DNA from: Prevotellaceae bacterium UBA1746
Lineage (GTDB): Bacteria; Bacteroidota; Bacteroidia; Bacteroidales; Bacteroidaceae
Reading direction: 5' to 3'
DNA: 64,000 nucleotides
Assembly: GCA_002314875.1 (NCBI GenBank)
Contig: DCHS01000010.1
Span: 111,763 to 175,762, forward strand
Part shown: positions 43,606 to 51,706 of the stretch, in pieces
Numbering within the stretch: the stretch's first letter is position 1
Layout of the letters: each line of letters begins with the position of its first letter
Program-made: the position numbers and the translations under genes
Notes under the pieces: generated by a model
Told to the model about the DNA's origin: nothing
Seen by the model: only the letters and a program-made list of their open reading frames with translations
Databases searched by the model: none

Positions 43606-45129
43606 ATGGCAAAGACCATTGAAATCATGGATACGACCCTCCGTGACGGTGAACAAACCAACGGAGTTTCATTCCTTCCTCATGAAAAATTGCACATAGC
43701 AAAGCAACTTCTCAATGTGGTTCATGTTAACCGCATTGAAGTGGCTTCTGCCCGTGTCAGCGAAGGCGAAAAGAAAGCTGTAAAACAGATTTGTCTTTGG
43801 GCACGTCAGCATAATATGCTCAATCGAGTTGAAGTTCTCGGCTTCGTCGATCAGCATACCAGTGCAAACTGGATTAATTCCTGTGGCGGTCGCGTGATGA
43901 ATCTGCTCTGCAAAGGTAGTCAGCGTCATTGCGAACTGCAACTCAAGAAGACTCTCCACGAGCACATCAACGACATTATCGAGGAAGTCAACTATGCTAC
44001 AGCCTTAGGTCTCGAAGTAAATGTATACCTCGAAGACTGGAGTAACGGCATGAAAGACAGTCCCGAATATGTTTACGAACTCGTTGACGCCCTCAGCCTG
44101 ACGCCTATCAAGCGTTTTATGCTCCCCGATACTCTCGGAGTCCTTAATCCATTGACTTGCATGAATTATATGCGCAAGATGCGTAAGCGGTATCCTGATC
44201 TGCATTTTGATTTTCATGCTCACAACGACTACGACCTCGCCATTGCCAACGTTTCCTCTGCTGTCCTATGCGGTGCAAATGGTATCCACACCAGCATCAA
44301 CGGTCTTGGAGAGCGAGCAGGAAATGCTCCGCTTTCTTCTGTCCAGGCTATTTTAAAAGACCATTTCGAAATGGAAACGGCAATCGATGAAAGTGCGCTC
44401 TACCCCACTTCACGATTGGTTGCAAGTTATAGTGGTATCTCTGTAAGCCCGAACCGTCCCATTACTGGTGATAATGTCTTCACACAGGTTGCCGGCGTTC
44501 ATGCGGATGGCGATAACAAGAGTAATCTCTATTGTAATGCTCTTCTGCCAGAACGCTTTGGTCGTCAACGCGAATATGCCCTAGGAAAAAACAGTGGTCG
44601 TGCCAATATTTTGAAAAATCTCGAAGCCTACGACCTCGAGCTCACTCCTGAAGAAACCCGTCGTGTAACTCAACGTATCATCGAACTTGGTGACAAGAAG
44701 CAGTTAGTGACTCCCGATGATCTTCCCTACATTGTCAGTGATGTCTTAAAACACGATGCTCCCGAATCTCGCGTTCGTCTCATCAATTACATGGTGACAA
44801 CTGCAAAGGGGTTACAGCCGACAGCATCTTTCAAAATTGAGATTGACGGTGAAGCCTACGAAACCCACGCGTCGGGTGACGGCCAATATGATGCTTTCAT
44901 GGTAGGCTTACGCGAAATCTACGAAGAACGATTAGGACGCCATCTTCCCCAACTTACAGGTTATGCCGTTGGCATCCCTCCCGGCGGTAGAACTGATGCC
45001 TTCGTTCAGACCACCATCTCATGGACCCTGACAGATGGACGTGTTATCAGAACCCATGGTTTCGATGCCGACCAAACGGATGCAGCCATCAAGGCAACCC
45101 TGAAGATGCTCAATATGCTTGAAGACTAA
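43606..45129 (+). CDS. second isopropylmalate-synthase-like enzyme, probable (R)-citramalate synthase
   Basis: A 507-residue DRE-TIM enzyme: MDTTLRDGEQTNG, metal motif FHAHNDYDLA, and a full C-terminal LeuA regulatory domain. It differs from the neighbouring LeuA at the specificity loop (IEVASARVSEGE in place of EAGFP), so it is not a second copy of the same enzyme. Located just after leuCD, it best fits citramalate synthase (pyruvate + acetyl-CoA), whose product LeuCD and LeuB process to 2-ketobutyrate for isoleucine; homocitrate or isopropylmalate synthase remain possible. The ATG at 43606 is chosen over one overlapping leuD. Confidence 0.8.
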   Translation: MAKTIEIMDTTLRDGEQTNGVSFLPHEKLHIAKQLLNVVHVNRIEVASARVSEGEKKAVKQICLWARQHNMLNRVEVLGFVDQHTSANWINSCGGRVMNLLCKGSQRHCELQLKKTLHEHINDIIEEVNYATALGLEVNVYLEDWSNGMKDSPEYVYELVDALSLTPIKRFMLPDTLGVLNPLTCMNYMRKMRKRYPDLHFDFHAHNDYDLAIANVSSAVLCGANGIHTSINGLGERAGNAPLSSVQAILKDHFEMETAIDESALYPTSRLVASYSGISVSPNRPITGDNVFTQVAGVHADGDNKSNLYCNALLPERFGRQREYALGKNSGRANILKNLEAYDLELTPEETRRVTQRIIELGDKKQLVTPDDLPYIVSDVLKHDAPESRVRLINYMVTTAKGLQPTASFKIEIDGEAYETHASGDGQYDAFMVGLREIYEERLGRHLPQLTGYAVGIPPGGRTDAFVQTTISWTLTDGRVIRTHGFDADQTDAAIKATLKMLNMLED

Positions 45130-45143
45130 TACAACTATATCCT

Positions 45144-45941
45144 ATGAAACAATATCTCGATCTCCTCAACCGCATTCTTACCGAAGGCGCTACAAAAACC
45201 GACCGTACTGGTACTGGTACTATGAGCGTTTTTGGCAACCAGATGCGCTTCAATCTTGCAGACGGTTTTCCACTTTTAACGACGAAGAAACTTCATCTGA
45301 AAAGTATCATCCACGAACTCCTATGGTTCCTTGCGGGTGATACGAACGTGAAATACCTGCAAGAAAATGGCGTGCGTATCTGGAACGAATGGGCAGATCC
45401 TGATACTGGAGAATTAGGACCCGTTTATGGTCATCAGTGGCGTTCATGGCCTAATTACAAGGGTGGTACCATTGACCAAATCAGTCAGGTCGTGGATCTT
45501 ATCAAGAATCATCCCGACAGCCGCCGTATGCTTGTAACAGCCTGGAACCCTGCAGAAATAGAAGATATGGCATTGCCTCCTTGCCACTGTCTCTTCCAAT
45601 TCTATGTCGCTGACGGAAAACTCTCTTTACAGCTTTATCAGCGTTCGGCAGATACTTTCCTCGGCGTTCCCTTCAACATCGCATCTTATGCTCTTCTCCT
45701 CCAGATGATGGCACAGGTTTGCGATTTAGAGCCCGGAGAGTTTATTCACACGACTGGCGATACACACTTGTATCTGAATCATCTCGAGCAGGCACGTTTA
45801 CAGTTGACCCGTGAACCTCGTCCTCTGCCCCGCATGATTATCAATCCCGAAGTGAAAAACATCTTCGATTTCAAATACGAAGACTTTGAACTTGTAGACT
45901 ACAATCCGCATCCCCACATTAAAGCAGAAGTTTCTGTATGA
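45144..45941 (+). CDS. thyA: thymidylate synthase
   Basis: Makes dTMP from dUMP with methylene-tetrahydrofolate; 265 residues. The catalytic Cys is in LPPCHCLFQFYV, DRTGTGTMSVFG and GPVYGHQWRSW are ThyA signatures, and the C-terminus ends in the usual KAEVSV. It overlaps folA by four bases (ATGA), the classical thyA-folA pair. Confidence 0.97.
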   Translation: MKQYLDLLNRILTEGATKTDRTGTGTMSVFGNQMRFNLADGFPLLTTKKLHLKSIIHELLWFLAGDTNVKYLQENGVRIWNEWADPDTGELGPVYGHQWRSWPNYKGGTIDQISQVVDLIKNHPDSRRMLVTAWNPAEIEDMALPPCHCLFQFYVADGKLSLQLYQRSADTFLGVPFNIASYALLLQMMAQVCDLEPGEFIHTTGDTHLYLNHLEQARLQLTREPRPLPRMIINPEVKNIFDFKYEDFELVDYNPHPHIKAEVSV

Positions 45942-46450
45942 TTTCAATTATTTGTGCACTGGCAGAAAACCGTGCCATCGGATACAACAACGATCTTCTT
46001 TACCATCTCCGCGAAGACTTGAAACGCTTCAAGGCTTTGACGACAGGACATACCATTATTATGGGAAGAAATACCTATGATTCTCTTCCAAAGGGTGCGT
46101 TGCCCAACCGTCGCAATATCGTTCTCTCCTCCTCTATATATAATAATTGGAGTGCTGAAAGAATCAGCGAAGAGATGCCGGGAACAGAAGTCTTTCCTTC
46201 GCTGGAAGCTGCTCTTCAGGCATGTAGCGATGAAGAAGTTTTCATAATTGGTGGTGCTCGTGTTTACCAGTCTGCCTTTCCTCTAGCAGACCGTCTCTGT
46301 CTTACCCATGTTCATGCAACACCCGAAAAGGCAGATGTATTCTTCCCTGCCTTCGATGATTCTGAATGGGAGTGCGTATTCCGTGAGGATCATGAGGCAG
46401 ATGAACGCAACGAACAGCCTTTCACCTTTGCTGACTATATCCGCAAATAA
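45938..46450 (+). CDS. folA: dihydrofolate reductase
   Basis: Regenerates tetrahydrofolate consumed by ThyA; 170 residues. ICALAENRAIGYNNDLLYHLREDLKRF at the N-terminus includes the substrate-binding acid, HTIIMGRNTYDSLP the cofactor loop, and VFIIGGARVYQ the NADPH site. It overlaps thyA by four bases. It is the last gene of the long leu-thy-fol run; the phe operon promoter follows. Confidence 0.96.
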   Translation: MISIICALAENRAIGYNNDLLYHLREDLKRFKALTTGHTIIMGRNTYDSLPKGALPNRRNIVLSSSIYNNWSAERISEEMPGTEVFPSLEAALQACSDEEVFIIGGARVYQSAFPLADRLCLTHVHATPEKADVFFPAFDDSEWECVFREDHEADERNEQPFTFADYIRK

Positions 46451-46466
46451 CTAGAAGGCCTATGAA

Positions 46467-46541
46467 CGGAAGTGACCTCAAAAAACGATTTGTTACCCAA
46501 ATTCCCTATTTTTCCAAAAAATCGGGAGGTCTTCTTGTCCG
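46467..46541. repeat. inverted-repeat segment after folA, possible degenerate member of the intergenic repeat
   Basis: CGGA...GACCTC (46467-46479) mirrors GAGGTC...TTGTCCG (ending 46541). It has the same terminal CGGA/TCCG plus inner 6-base pairing as the two larger elements but no recognisable core. It may simply be the folA terminator stem; the -33 of the phe promoter lies in its right arm. Confidence 0.35.
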
Positions 46542-46565
46542 TTTAAGGAAAATGGCTTACATTTG
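46535..46565 (+). promoter_or_regulatory. promoter of the phe/tyr operon
   Basis: TTG (46535-46537), 20-base spacer, TACATTTG (46558-46565). Transcription would begin near 46572, about 23 bases before the leader-peptide ATG. Confidence 0.75.
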
Positions 46566-46594
46566 CACTCAAATAAAACGCAAAACATCTCTAT

Positions 46595-46672
46595 ATGAAG
46601 TTCAATGCTTATTATTTTAGCTTTTACTTTTTCTTTGCTGAGCAGGCAGAGCGGGATGTTGTGAGTCTATAA
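46595..46672 (+). CDS. Phe/Tyr leader peptide of the attenuator
   Basis: A 25-codon ORF beginning MKFNAYYFSFYFFF: nine of the first 14 residues are aromatic (six Phe, three Tyr). It starts shortly after a good promoter and ends before a terminator in front of pheA. The composition matches the genes controlled, since the operon makes both Phe and Tyr. Its codons 19-21 (GAG CGG GAT) contain the strand that can pair with the terminator. The peptide is expected to have no function beyond sensing ribosome stalling. Confidence 0.85.
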   Translation: MKFNAYYFSFYFFFAEQAERDVVSL

Positions 46673-46708
46673 GAAACCATCATAACAAGATATACTGAAG
46701 TCCCGCTC
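46649..46708 (+). promoter_or_regulatory. antiterminator of the phe/tyr attenuator
   Basis: GAGCGGGA (46649-46656, inside the leader ORF) is perfectly complementary to TCCCGCTC (46701-46708), the left arm of the terminator. A ribosome stalled on the Phe/Tyr codons (up to 46636) leaves the first strand free and allows this pairing; a ribosome reaching the stop at 46672 would cover it. Confidence 0.8.
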
Positions 46709-46734
46709 CATAAGGAACGGGACTTTTCTTTTTT
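46698..46734 (+). terminator. attenuator terminator before pheA
   Basis: AAGTCCCG (46698-46705) pairs with CGGGACTT (46718-46725), extended by TCC/GGA around ATAA, followed by TTTTCTTTTTT; it lies 20 bases before pheA. Confidence 0.9.
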
Positions 46735-46753
46735 CAATAACAGCCAAACCGAC

Positions 46754-47581
46754 ATGAAAATAGCCATTCAAGGAATCAAGGGCAGCTTCCACGACATTGC
46801 CACCCACCAGTATTTCAAAGACCAAGACATTGAACTCATTTGCTGCGAGACTTTCGAATCTTTATTTACAGCAATGAAAGAAAATGATGGCTGCATTGGT
46901 CTTATGGCCATTGAAAATACTATTGCCGGCTCTTTACTCCACAACTACGAACTCCTTCGTGAAAGCGGAACAACAATCATCGGTGAACATAAACTCCATA
47001 TTGAGCATTCCATTATGTGCCTCCCCGAGGACGACTGGAATACGATTCAGGAAGTGAATTCTCATCCTGTAGCCTTGATGCAATGCCGAAATTATCTAAA
47101 AGCTCATTCCAACCTGAAAATAGTGGAAGCAGAAGATACCGCAGGAGCTGCAGAAATGATTAGCCGCGAACATCTCATAGGACACGCCGCCATCTGTCAC
47201 GCAGGCGCTGCTCCGATGTACGGAATGAAAGTACTGGAGAACCAGATTGAGGACAACAAACACAATTTCACACGTTTCCTCGTTCTTGCAGACAGTTGGA
47301 ATGCCGATAAATATCGTAATCTCCCGCAGACCAACAAGTCCAGCATTGTCTTCGCCCTCCCCCACGAAGAAGGCAGTCTCTCTCAGATTCTAGCAATTTT
47401 GAGTTTCTACAAAATCAATCTGACCAAGATTCAGTCCCTGCCTATCATCGGTCGCGAATGGGAATATCTCTTCTATGTAGATGTTCAATACAATGATTAC
47501 ATCCGCTATCGCCAAAGTATCGAGGCCGTTCGTCCATTAACCAAAGAACTCCGAATTCTCGGTGAATACATCGGCGCATAA
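46754..47581 (+). CDS. pheA: prephenate dehydratase
   Basis: Converts prephenate to phenylpyruvate; 275 residues. It has the catalytic IQGIKGSFHDIA start, the IENTIAGSLLHNYELL motif, and a C-terminal ACT domain that binds Phe (SIVFALPHEEGSLSQILAIL). Unlike E. coli PheA it lacks a chorismate mutase domain; that activity is on the DAHP synthase gene of the same operon. Controlled by the attenuator immediately upstream. Confidence 0.95.
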   Translation: MKIAIQGIKGSFHDIATHQYFKDQDIELICCETFESLFTAMKENDGCIGLMAIENTIAGSLLHNYELLRESGTTIIGEHKLHIEHSIMCLPEDDWNTIQEVNSHPVALMQCRNYLKAHSNLKIVEAEDTAGAAEMISREHLIGHAAICHAGAAPMYGMKVLENQIEDNKHNFTRFLVLADSWNADKYRNLPQTNKSSIVFALPHEEGSLSQILAILSFYKINLTKIQSLPIIGREWEYLFYVDVQYNDYIRYRQSIEAVRPLTKELRILGEYIGA

Positions 47582-47659
47582 CACTCAAAAGAATCTCTAT
47601 TCAGGCAAAGCAATATGCTCAGAGCATTCGCTTTAAGCCATTCCAACACATACAATCCT

Positions 47660-48847
47660 ATGACTACCATTCAACCAGCCCAACGCCTCTCCCTGGTTCA
47701 GGAGTACTATTTCTCTCGGAAACTCAAAGAGGTAGCAGCATTAAATGCTCAAGGGAAAGATATCATCAGTCTGGCTATCGGAAGTCCCGATATGCCTCCT
47801 TCACAAGATACCATTGATACACTTTGCCGCGTTGCAAATGATCCCAATGCTCACGGTTATCAACCTACTATGGGAACACCTGAACTTCGCCAGGCTATGG
47901 CTCGATTTTATCAGCGTTGGTTCAAAGTAGAATTAGATCCGCAGACAGAAGTCTTGCCCTTGATTGGTAGTAAAGAAGGTATCCTCCATGTCACCCTCGC
48001 CCTCGTCAATCCCGGTGAAAAGGTACTTGTCCCCAATCCCGGCTATCCGACCTACACTTCCCTTTCTAAGATTTTAGGAGCACAAGTTGAATACTATGAC
48101 CTGCTCCCGGAAAAGGACTATCAACCTGATTTCGAGCAATTAGAAGCAATGGATACTACGGATGTTCGAATTCTCTGGGTGAATTATCCGAACATGCCAA
48201 CTGGAGCTCCCGCCCAATATGCGACTTACGAACGTCTTGTAAAGTTTGCCAAAGAACGAAACATTGTGATTGTTAATGATAATCCTTACAGTTTCATCTT
48301 AGGCAAGGAGTACACCAGCATTCTTCAAGTCCCTGGCGCTAAGGATTGTTGCATTGAATTCAATTCAATGTCAAAGAGCCACAATATGCCAGGATGGCGT
48401 GTAGGACTTTTGGCAACCAATGCTGAATTCTGCAAGTGGATTCTCAAAGTAAAAAGCAACATCGACTCCGGAACTTTCCGAGCCATCCAACTGGCTGCAG
48501 CAAAGGCCTATGACAATGATGATGCATGGCATAAGGAATTCAATTTCAATCTTTACAGCCGCCGTCGCAATCTTGCTGAACAGATCATGACCGAGCTCGG
48601 TTGCTCATATGATTCGAAACAGGTCGGAATGTTTCTATGGGGAAGGATTCCTGATGAAATTCCCGACGAATGCCCTGGATATGCAGCTCCTGCAGAAGTT
48701 ATCACGGAACGTGTTCTCCACGATGCTCGTGTATTCATCACTCCCGGTTTTATCTTCGGAAGCAATGGTCGTCGTTACATTCGAATCTCTCTTTGTGCCA
48801 AAGAAGAAAAACTTCAGGAAGCACTGAACCGCATCAAAGCACTCTAA
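47660..48847 (+). CDS. class I/II PLP-dependent aminotransferase (aromatic/aspartate type)
   Basis: A 395-residue fold-type I aminotransferase: SPDMPPSQDT near the start, VNYPNMPTGAP, and the PLP lysine in FNSMSKSHNMPGWRVG. In this operon it most likely transaminates phenylpyruvate and hydroxyphenylpyruvate to Phe and Tyr, or prephenate to arogenate; exact substrate is inferred. The ATG at 47660 (MTTIQPAQRLS) is chosen; one at 47615 would add 15 atypical residues. Confidence 0.88.
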   Translation: MTTIQPAQRLSLVQEYYFSRKLKEVAALNAQGKDIISLAIGSPDMPPSQDTIDTLCRVANDPNAHGYQPTMGTPELRQAMARFYQRWFKVELDPQTEVLPLIGSKEGILHVTLALVNPGEKVLVPNPGYPTYTSLSKILGAQVEYYDLLPEKDYQPDFEQLEAMDTTDVRILWVNYPNMPTGAPAQYATYERLVKFAKERNIVIVNDNPYSFILGKEYTSILQVPGAKDCCIEFNSMSKSHNMPGWRVGLLATNAEFCKWILKVKSNIDSGTFRAIQLAAAKAYDNDDAWHKEFNFNLYSRRRNLAEQIMTELGCSYDSKQVGMFLWGRIPDEIPDECPGYAAPAEVITERVLHDARVFITPGFIFGSNGRRYIRISLCAKEEKLQEALNRIKAL

Positions 48848-48883
48848 CATTCACTCATTCAGAAACAAATAAAAACAAATAAT

Positions 48884-49954
48884 ATGGAACTCGATCTTCA
48901 ACCTCTCAACCTTCCTGGCGTAGATGATAGCAAGCGCCCAATAGTAATTGCTGGTCCCTGTTCTGCAGAAACAGAAGAACAAGTTATGAATACTGCAAGA
49001 CAACTTGCAGCAAACGGCATAAAGATTATGCGCGCCGGCATCTGGAAGCCCCGTACAAAACCCGGTGGTTTCGAAGGTGTTGGCGAAGTTGGTCTCCCCT
49101 GGCTTCGTCGTGCTCACGATGAACTTGGATTGTTAACCGCCACAGAAGTAGCCAATGCTGCCCATGTAAAGGCAGCCCTTGAACATGGTATTGATATTCT
49201 TTGGATTGGTGCTCGCACCACTGCCAACCCATTTGCCATGCAAGAAATTGCAGACGCGTTAAAGGGTCATGATGTTCCCGTGCTAGTGAAAAATCCAGTG
49301 AACCCTGATTTGGAATTGTGGATTGGTGGCTTGCAGCGTATTAACAATGCTGGTATTAAGCGCCTGGCATGTATTCATCGCGGTTTTTCCAGTTATGATA
49401 AGCGAATCTATCGCAACCTTCCAATGTGGCACATTCCCATTGAGTTGCGTCGCCGTATCCCCCATCTCCCTATGTTCGGTGATCCCAGCCATATTGGCGG
49501 ACAGCGTGATTTGATTGCTCCTCTTGCTCAACAGGCTATGGACCTTGGTTTCGATGGATTGATTATAGAAAGTCATTGCAATCCCGACGCAGCATGGAGT
49601 GATGCAAAGCAACAGGTAACTCCCGACATCCTCGATTTTATTCTGGATAAACTTACCATTCGTGAAAGTGTTGAAACTACAGAAAGTCTCGAGGCACTCC
49701 GTAAACAGATTGACCAAGTAGACGACCAGATTCTCGAACTCCTTGCAAAGCGTATGCGTATCAGCCGCGAAATCGGTACTTACAAAAAGGAACACAACCT
49801 AACCGTCGTTCAGACCGTTCGTTACAGTGAAATACTTGAAAAGCGTGGTGCTCAGGGCAGCCTATGCGGTATGACGAGCAGCTTCATCCGTGATATCTTC
49901 GAGCATATCCACGAAGAATCTGTTGCTCAGCAGATTGAAATCATGAACAAGTAA
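48884..49954 (+). CDS. bifunctional DAHP synthase / chorismate mutase
   Basis: A 356-residue fusion. Residues 1-~260 are a type I-beta DAHP synthase (PIVIAGPCSAETEEQ, RAGIWKPRTKPGGFEG, HCNPDAAWSDAKQQ); residues ~270-356 are an AroQ chorismate mutase (LEALRKQIDQVDDQILELLAKRM). The same C-terminal fusion is known from Porphyromonas and Prevotella, where the mutase domain brings prephenate feedback control to the synthase. It supplies both ends of the aromatic pathway in this operon. Confidence 0.94.
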   Translation: MELDLQPLNLPGVDDSKRPIVIAGPCSAETEEQVMNTARQLAANGIKIMRAGIWKPRTKPGGFEGVGEVGLPWLRRAHDELGLLTATEVANAAHVKAALEHGIDILWIGARTTANPFAMQEIADALKGHDVPVLVKNPVNPDLELWIGGLQRINNAGIKRLACIHRGFSSYDKRIYRNLPMWHIPIELRRRIPHLPMFGDPSHIGGQRDLIAPLAQQAMDLGFDGLIIESHCNPDAAWSDAKQQVTPDILDFILDKLTIRESVETTESLEALRKQIDQVDDQILELLAKRMRISREIGTYKKEHNLTVVQTVRYSEILEKRGAQGSLCGMTSSFIRDIFEHIHEESVAQQIEIMNK

Positions 49955-49963
49955 TATTTGATT

Positions 49964-50737
49964 ATGAAAATCCTCATTCTTGGAGCGGGAAAAATGGGTT
50001 CGTTTTTCGTGGACCTTCTGAGTTTTGATCACGAGACTGCAGTGTACGATATCGACCCTAAGCGCCTTCGCTTCATGTACAATACAGAGCGGTTCCTATC
50101 GCTTGACGAAGTTGACGAATTCAAACCGGAACTCGTCATCAACGCCGTGACATTGAAGTACACGACGGAAACATTCCGAAACGTCATTCCCCATCTTCCC
50201 CAGGACTGCATTTTGGCAGATATCGCTTCCGTAAAAACCGATATGAAGGAGTTCTACGAAAGTACGGGTATGCGATATGTTTCCACCCACCCTATGTTCG
50301 GTCCTACCTTTGCTAATCTTGGCCAACTCTCAAACGAGAATGCCATCATTATTACGGAAGGCGACTATATGGGCCGACTCTTTTTCCGTGACCTGTATGC
50401 TCGCCTTGGCCTCAACATCTACGAATGTACCTTCGATGAGCACGATGAAACCATGGCCTACTCATTGAGCATACCCTTCGTCAGCACTTTCGTTTTCGCT
50501 GCAGTTATGAAGCATCTCGATGCTCCTGGTACGACTTTCAAGCGTCATTTGAAAATTGCCAAAGGTGTTTTAGGTGAAGATGACTGTCTTCTCCGCGAAA
50601 TTCTCTTCAATCCCCGTACAGTCGGTCAGGTGACAAAGATTCGTGAGGAGCTGAAAGAATTGTTGCAGATTATTGATCAGAAAGACGAAGACGCTCTCAA
50701 TCGTTATCTGACCAGAATCAGAAACAATATCCGCTAA
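49964..50737 (+). CDS. tyrA: prephenate dehydrogenase
   Basis: Oxidises prephenate to 4-hydroxyphenylpyruvate; 257 residues. A Rossmann start MKILILGAGKMGSFF, ADIASVKTDMKEFYEST and STHPMFGPTFANL are TyrA features; no ACT domain is present. The ATG at 49964 is preferred to a TTG at 49958. Last gene of the attenuated operon, followed by a weak terminator. Confidence 0.93.
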   Translation: MKILILGAGKMGSFFVDLLSFDHETAVYDIDPKRLRFMYNTERFLSLDEVDEFKPELVINAVTLKYTTETFRNVIPHLPQDCILADIASVKTDMKEFYESTGMRYVSTHPMFGPTFANLGQLSNENAIIITEGDYMGRLFFRDLYARLGLNIYECTFDEHDETMAYSLSIPFVSTFVFAAVMKHLDAPGTTFKRHLKIAKGVLGEDDCLLREILFNPRTVGQVTKIREELKELLQIIDQKDEDALNRYLTRIRNNIR

Positions 50738-50743
50738 AAGATT

Positions 50744-50761
50744 CTGCTGTTGCAGTTTTTT
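50744..50761 (+). terminator. weak terminator of the phe/tyr operon
   Basis: CTGC-TGTT-GCAG hairpin followed by TTTTTT, a short stem directly after tyrA. Confidence 0.5.
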
Positions 50762-50771
50762 CTCAAAAAAG

Positions 50772-50802
50772 TTGGTAGTGTGAAATTAAGTTGCTAATTT
50801 TG
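50772..50802 (+). promoter_or_regulatory. xth promoter
   Basis: TTG (50772-50774), 20-base spacer, TAATTTTG (50795-50802). The implied 5' leader of xth is about 140 bases, longer than usual here, with only a short GTAAA/TTTAC stem visible. Confidence 0.7.
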
Positions 50803-50949
50803 CACTATCAACTTCTTTTTTTCTTTGAAAAAATATCTTTTTTTGTCAGGATATGTAGTAAAGCCCGAAGGATTTACGTCTAAGAGGTAAAACATAACTC
50901 TAAACAAAAGAAGGATTGTTCCTAACGAAAACGAAAAACGAAAAGAATA

Positions 50950-51702
50950 ATGAAATTTATTTCCTGGAATGTTAACGGCCTGCGTGCCTGCCGAGAAAAA
51001 GGCTTTGAGGACATTTTCCGCCAACTCGACGCAGACTGTTTTTGCTTGCAAGAGACCAAGCTGCAGGAAGGTCAGATAGACATTGCCTTTGAAGGTTATG
51101 AGTCCTATTGGAACTATGCCGAGAAGAAAGGCTACTCTGGTACCGCAATCTTCACCCGCATCAAACCGCTGAGTGTTCGGTACGGAATCGGTGTTGAGCA
51201 GCATGATCATGAGGGACGCGTTATCACATTGGAATTTGACGACTTCTATTTCATTACTTGCTACACGCCAAATTCTCAAGACGGCCTTAAACGACTCTCC
51301 TACCGTATGGAGTGGGAAGATGATTTCTTTGCTTTCCTGAAAAATCTCGAAAAGACAAAGCCTGTCATCTTCTGCGGTGATTTAAATGTGGCCCATCAAG
51401 AAATCGATTTGAAGAATCCCAAAACAAATCGTAAGAACGCCGGATTTACCGATGAGGAGCGCTCCAAGATGACCCATATCCTCGAAAATGGTTTCACCGA
51501 CACCTTCCGCCACTTCTACCCCACCCTTGAGAACACCTATTCCTGGTGGAGCTATCGCTTCAAGGCACGCGAAAAGAACACAGGCTGGCGTATTGACTAC
51601 TTCATCTCTTCCAAGAGCCTCGACGACCGTCTCGTCAGTGCTTCCATCCACAATGAAATCTTTGGTTCTGACCATTGCCCCGTTGAACTTGAAATAAAAT
51701 AA
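50950..51702 (+). CDS. xth: exodeoxyribonuclease III
   Basis: AP endonuclease and 3' exonuclease of base-excision repair; 250 residues. Motifs: KFISWNVNGLRA, CLQETKLQ with the metal Glu, GDLNVAHQEIDL, and the C-terminal WRIDYFISS and GSDHCPVELE with the catalytic His. Complete, and four bases before sppA. Confidence 0.96.
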   Translation: MKFISWNVNGLRACREKGFEDIFRQLDADCFCLQETKLQEGQIDIAFEGYESYWNYAEKKGYSGTAIFTRIKPLSVRYGIGVEQHDHEGRVITLEFDDFYFITCYTPNSQDGLKRLSYRMEWEDDFFAFLKNLEKTKPVIFCGDLNVAHQEIDLKNPKTNRKNAGFTDEERSKMTHILENGFTDTFRHFYPTLENTYSWWSYRFKAREKNTGWRIDYFISSKSLDDRLVSASIHNEIFGSDHCPVELEIK

Positions 51703-51706
51703 AAAT

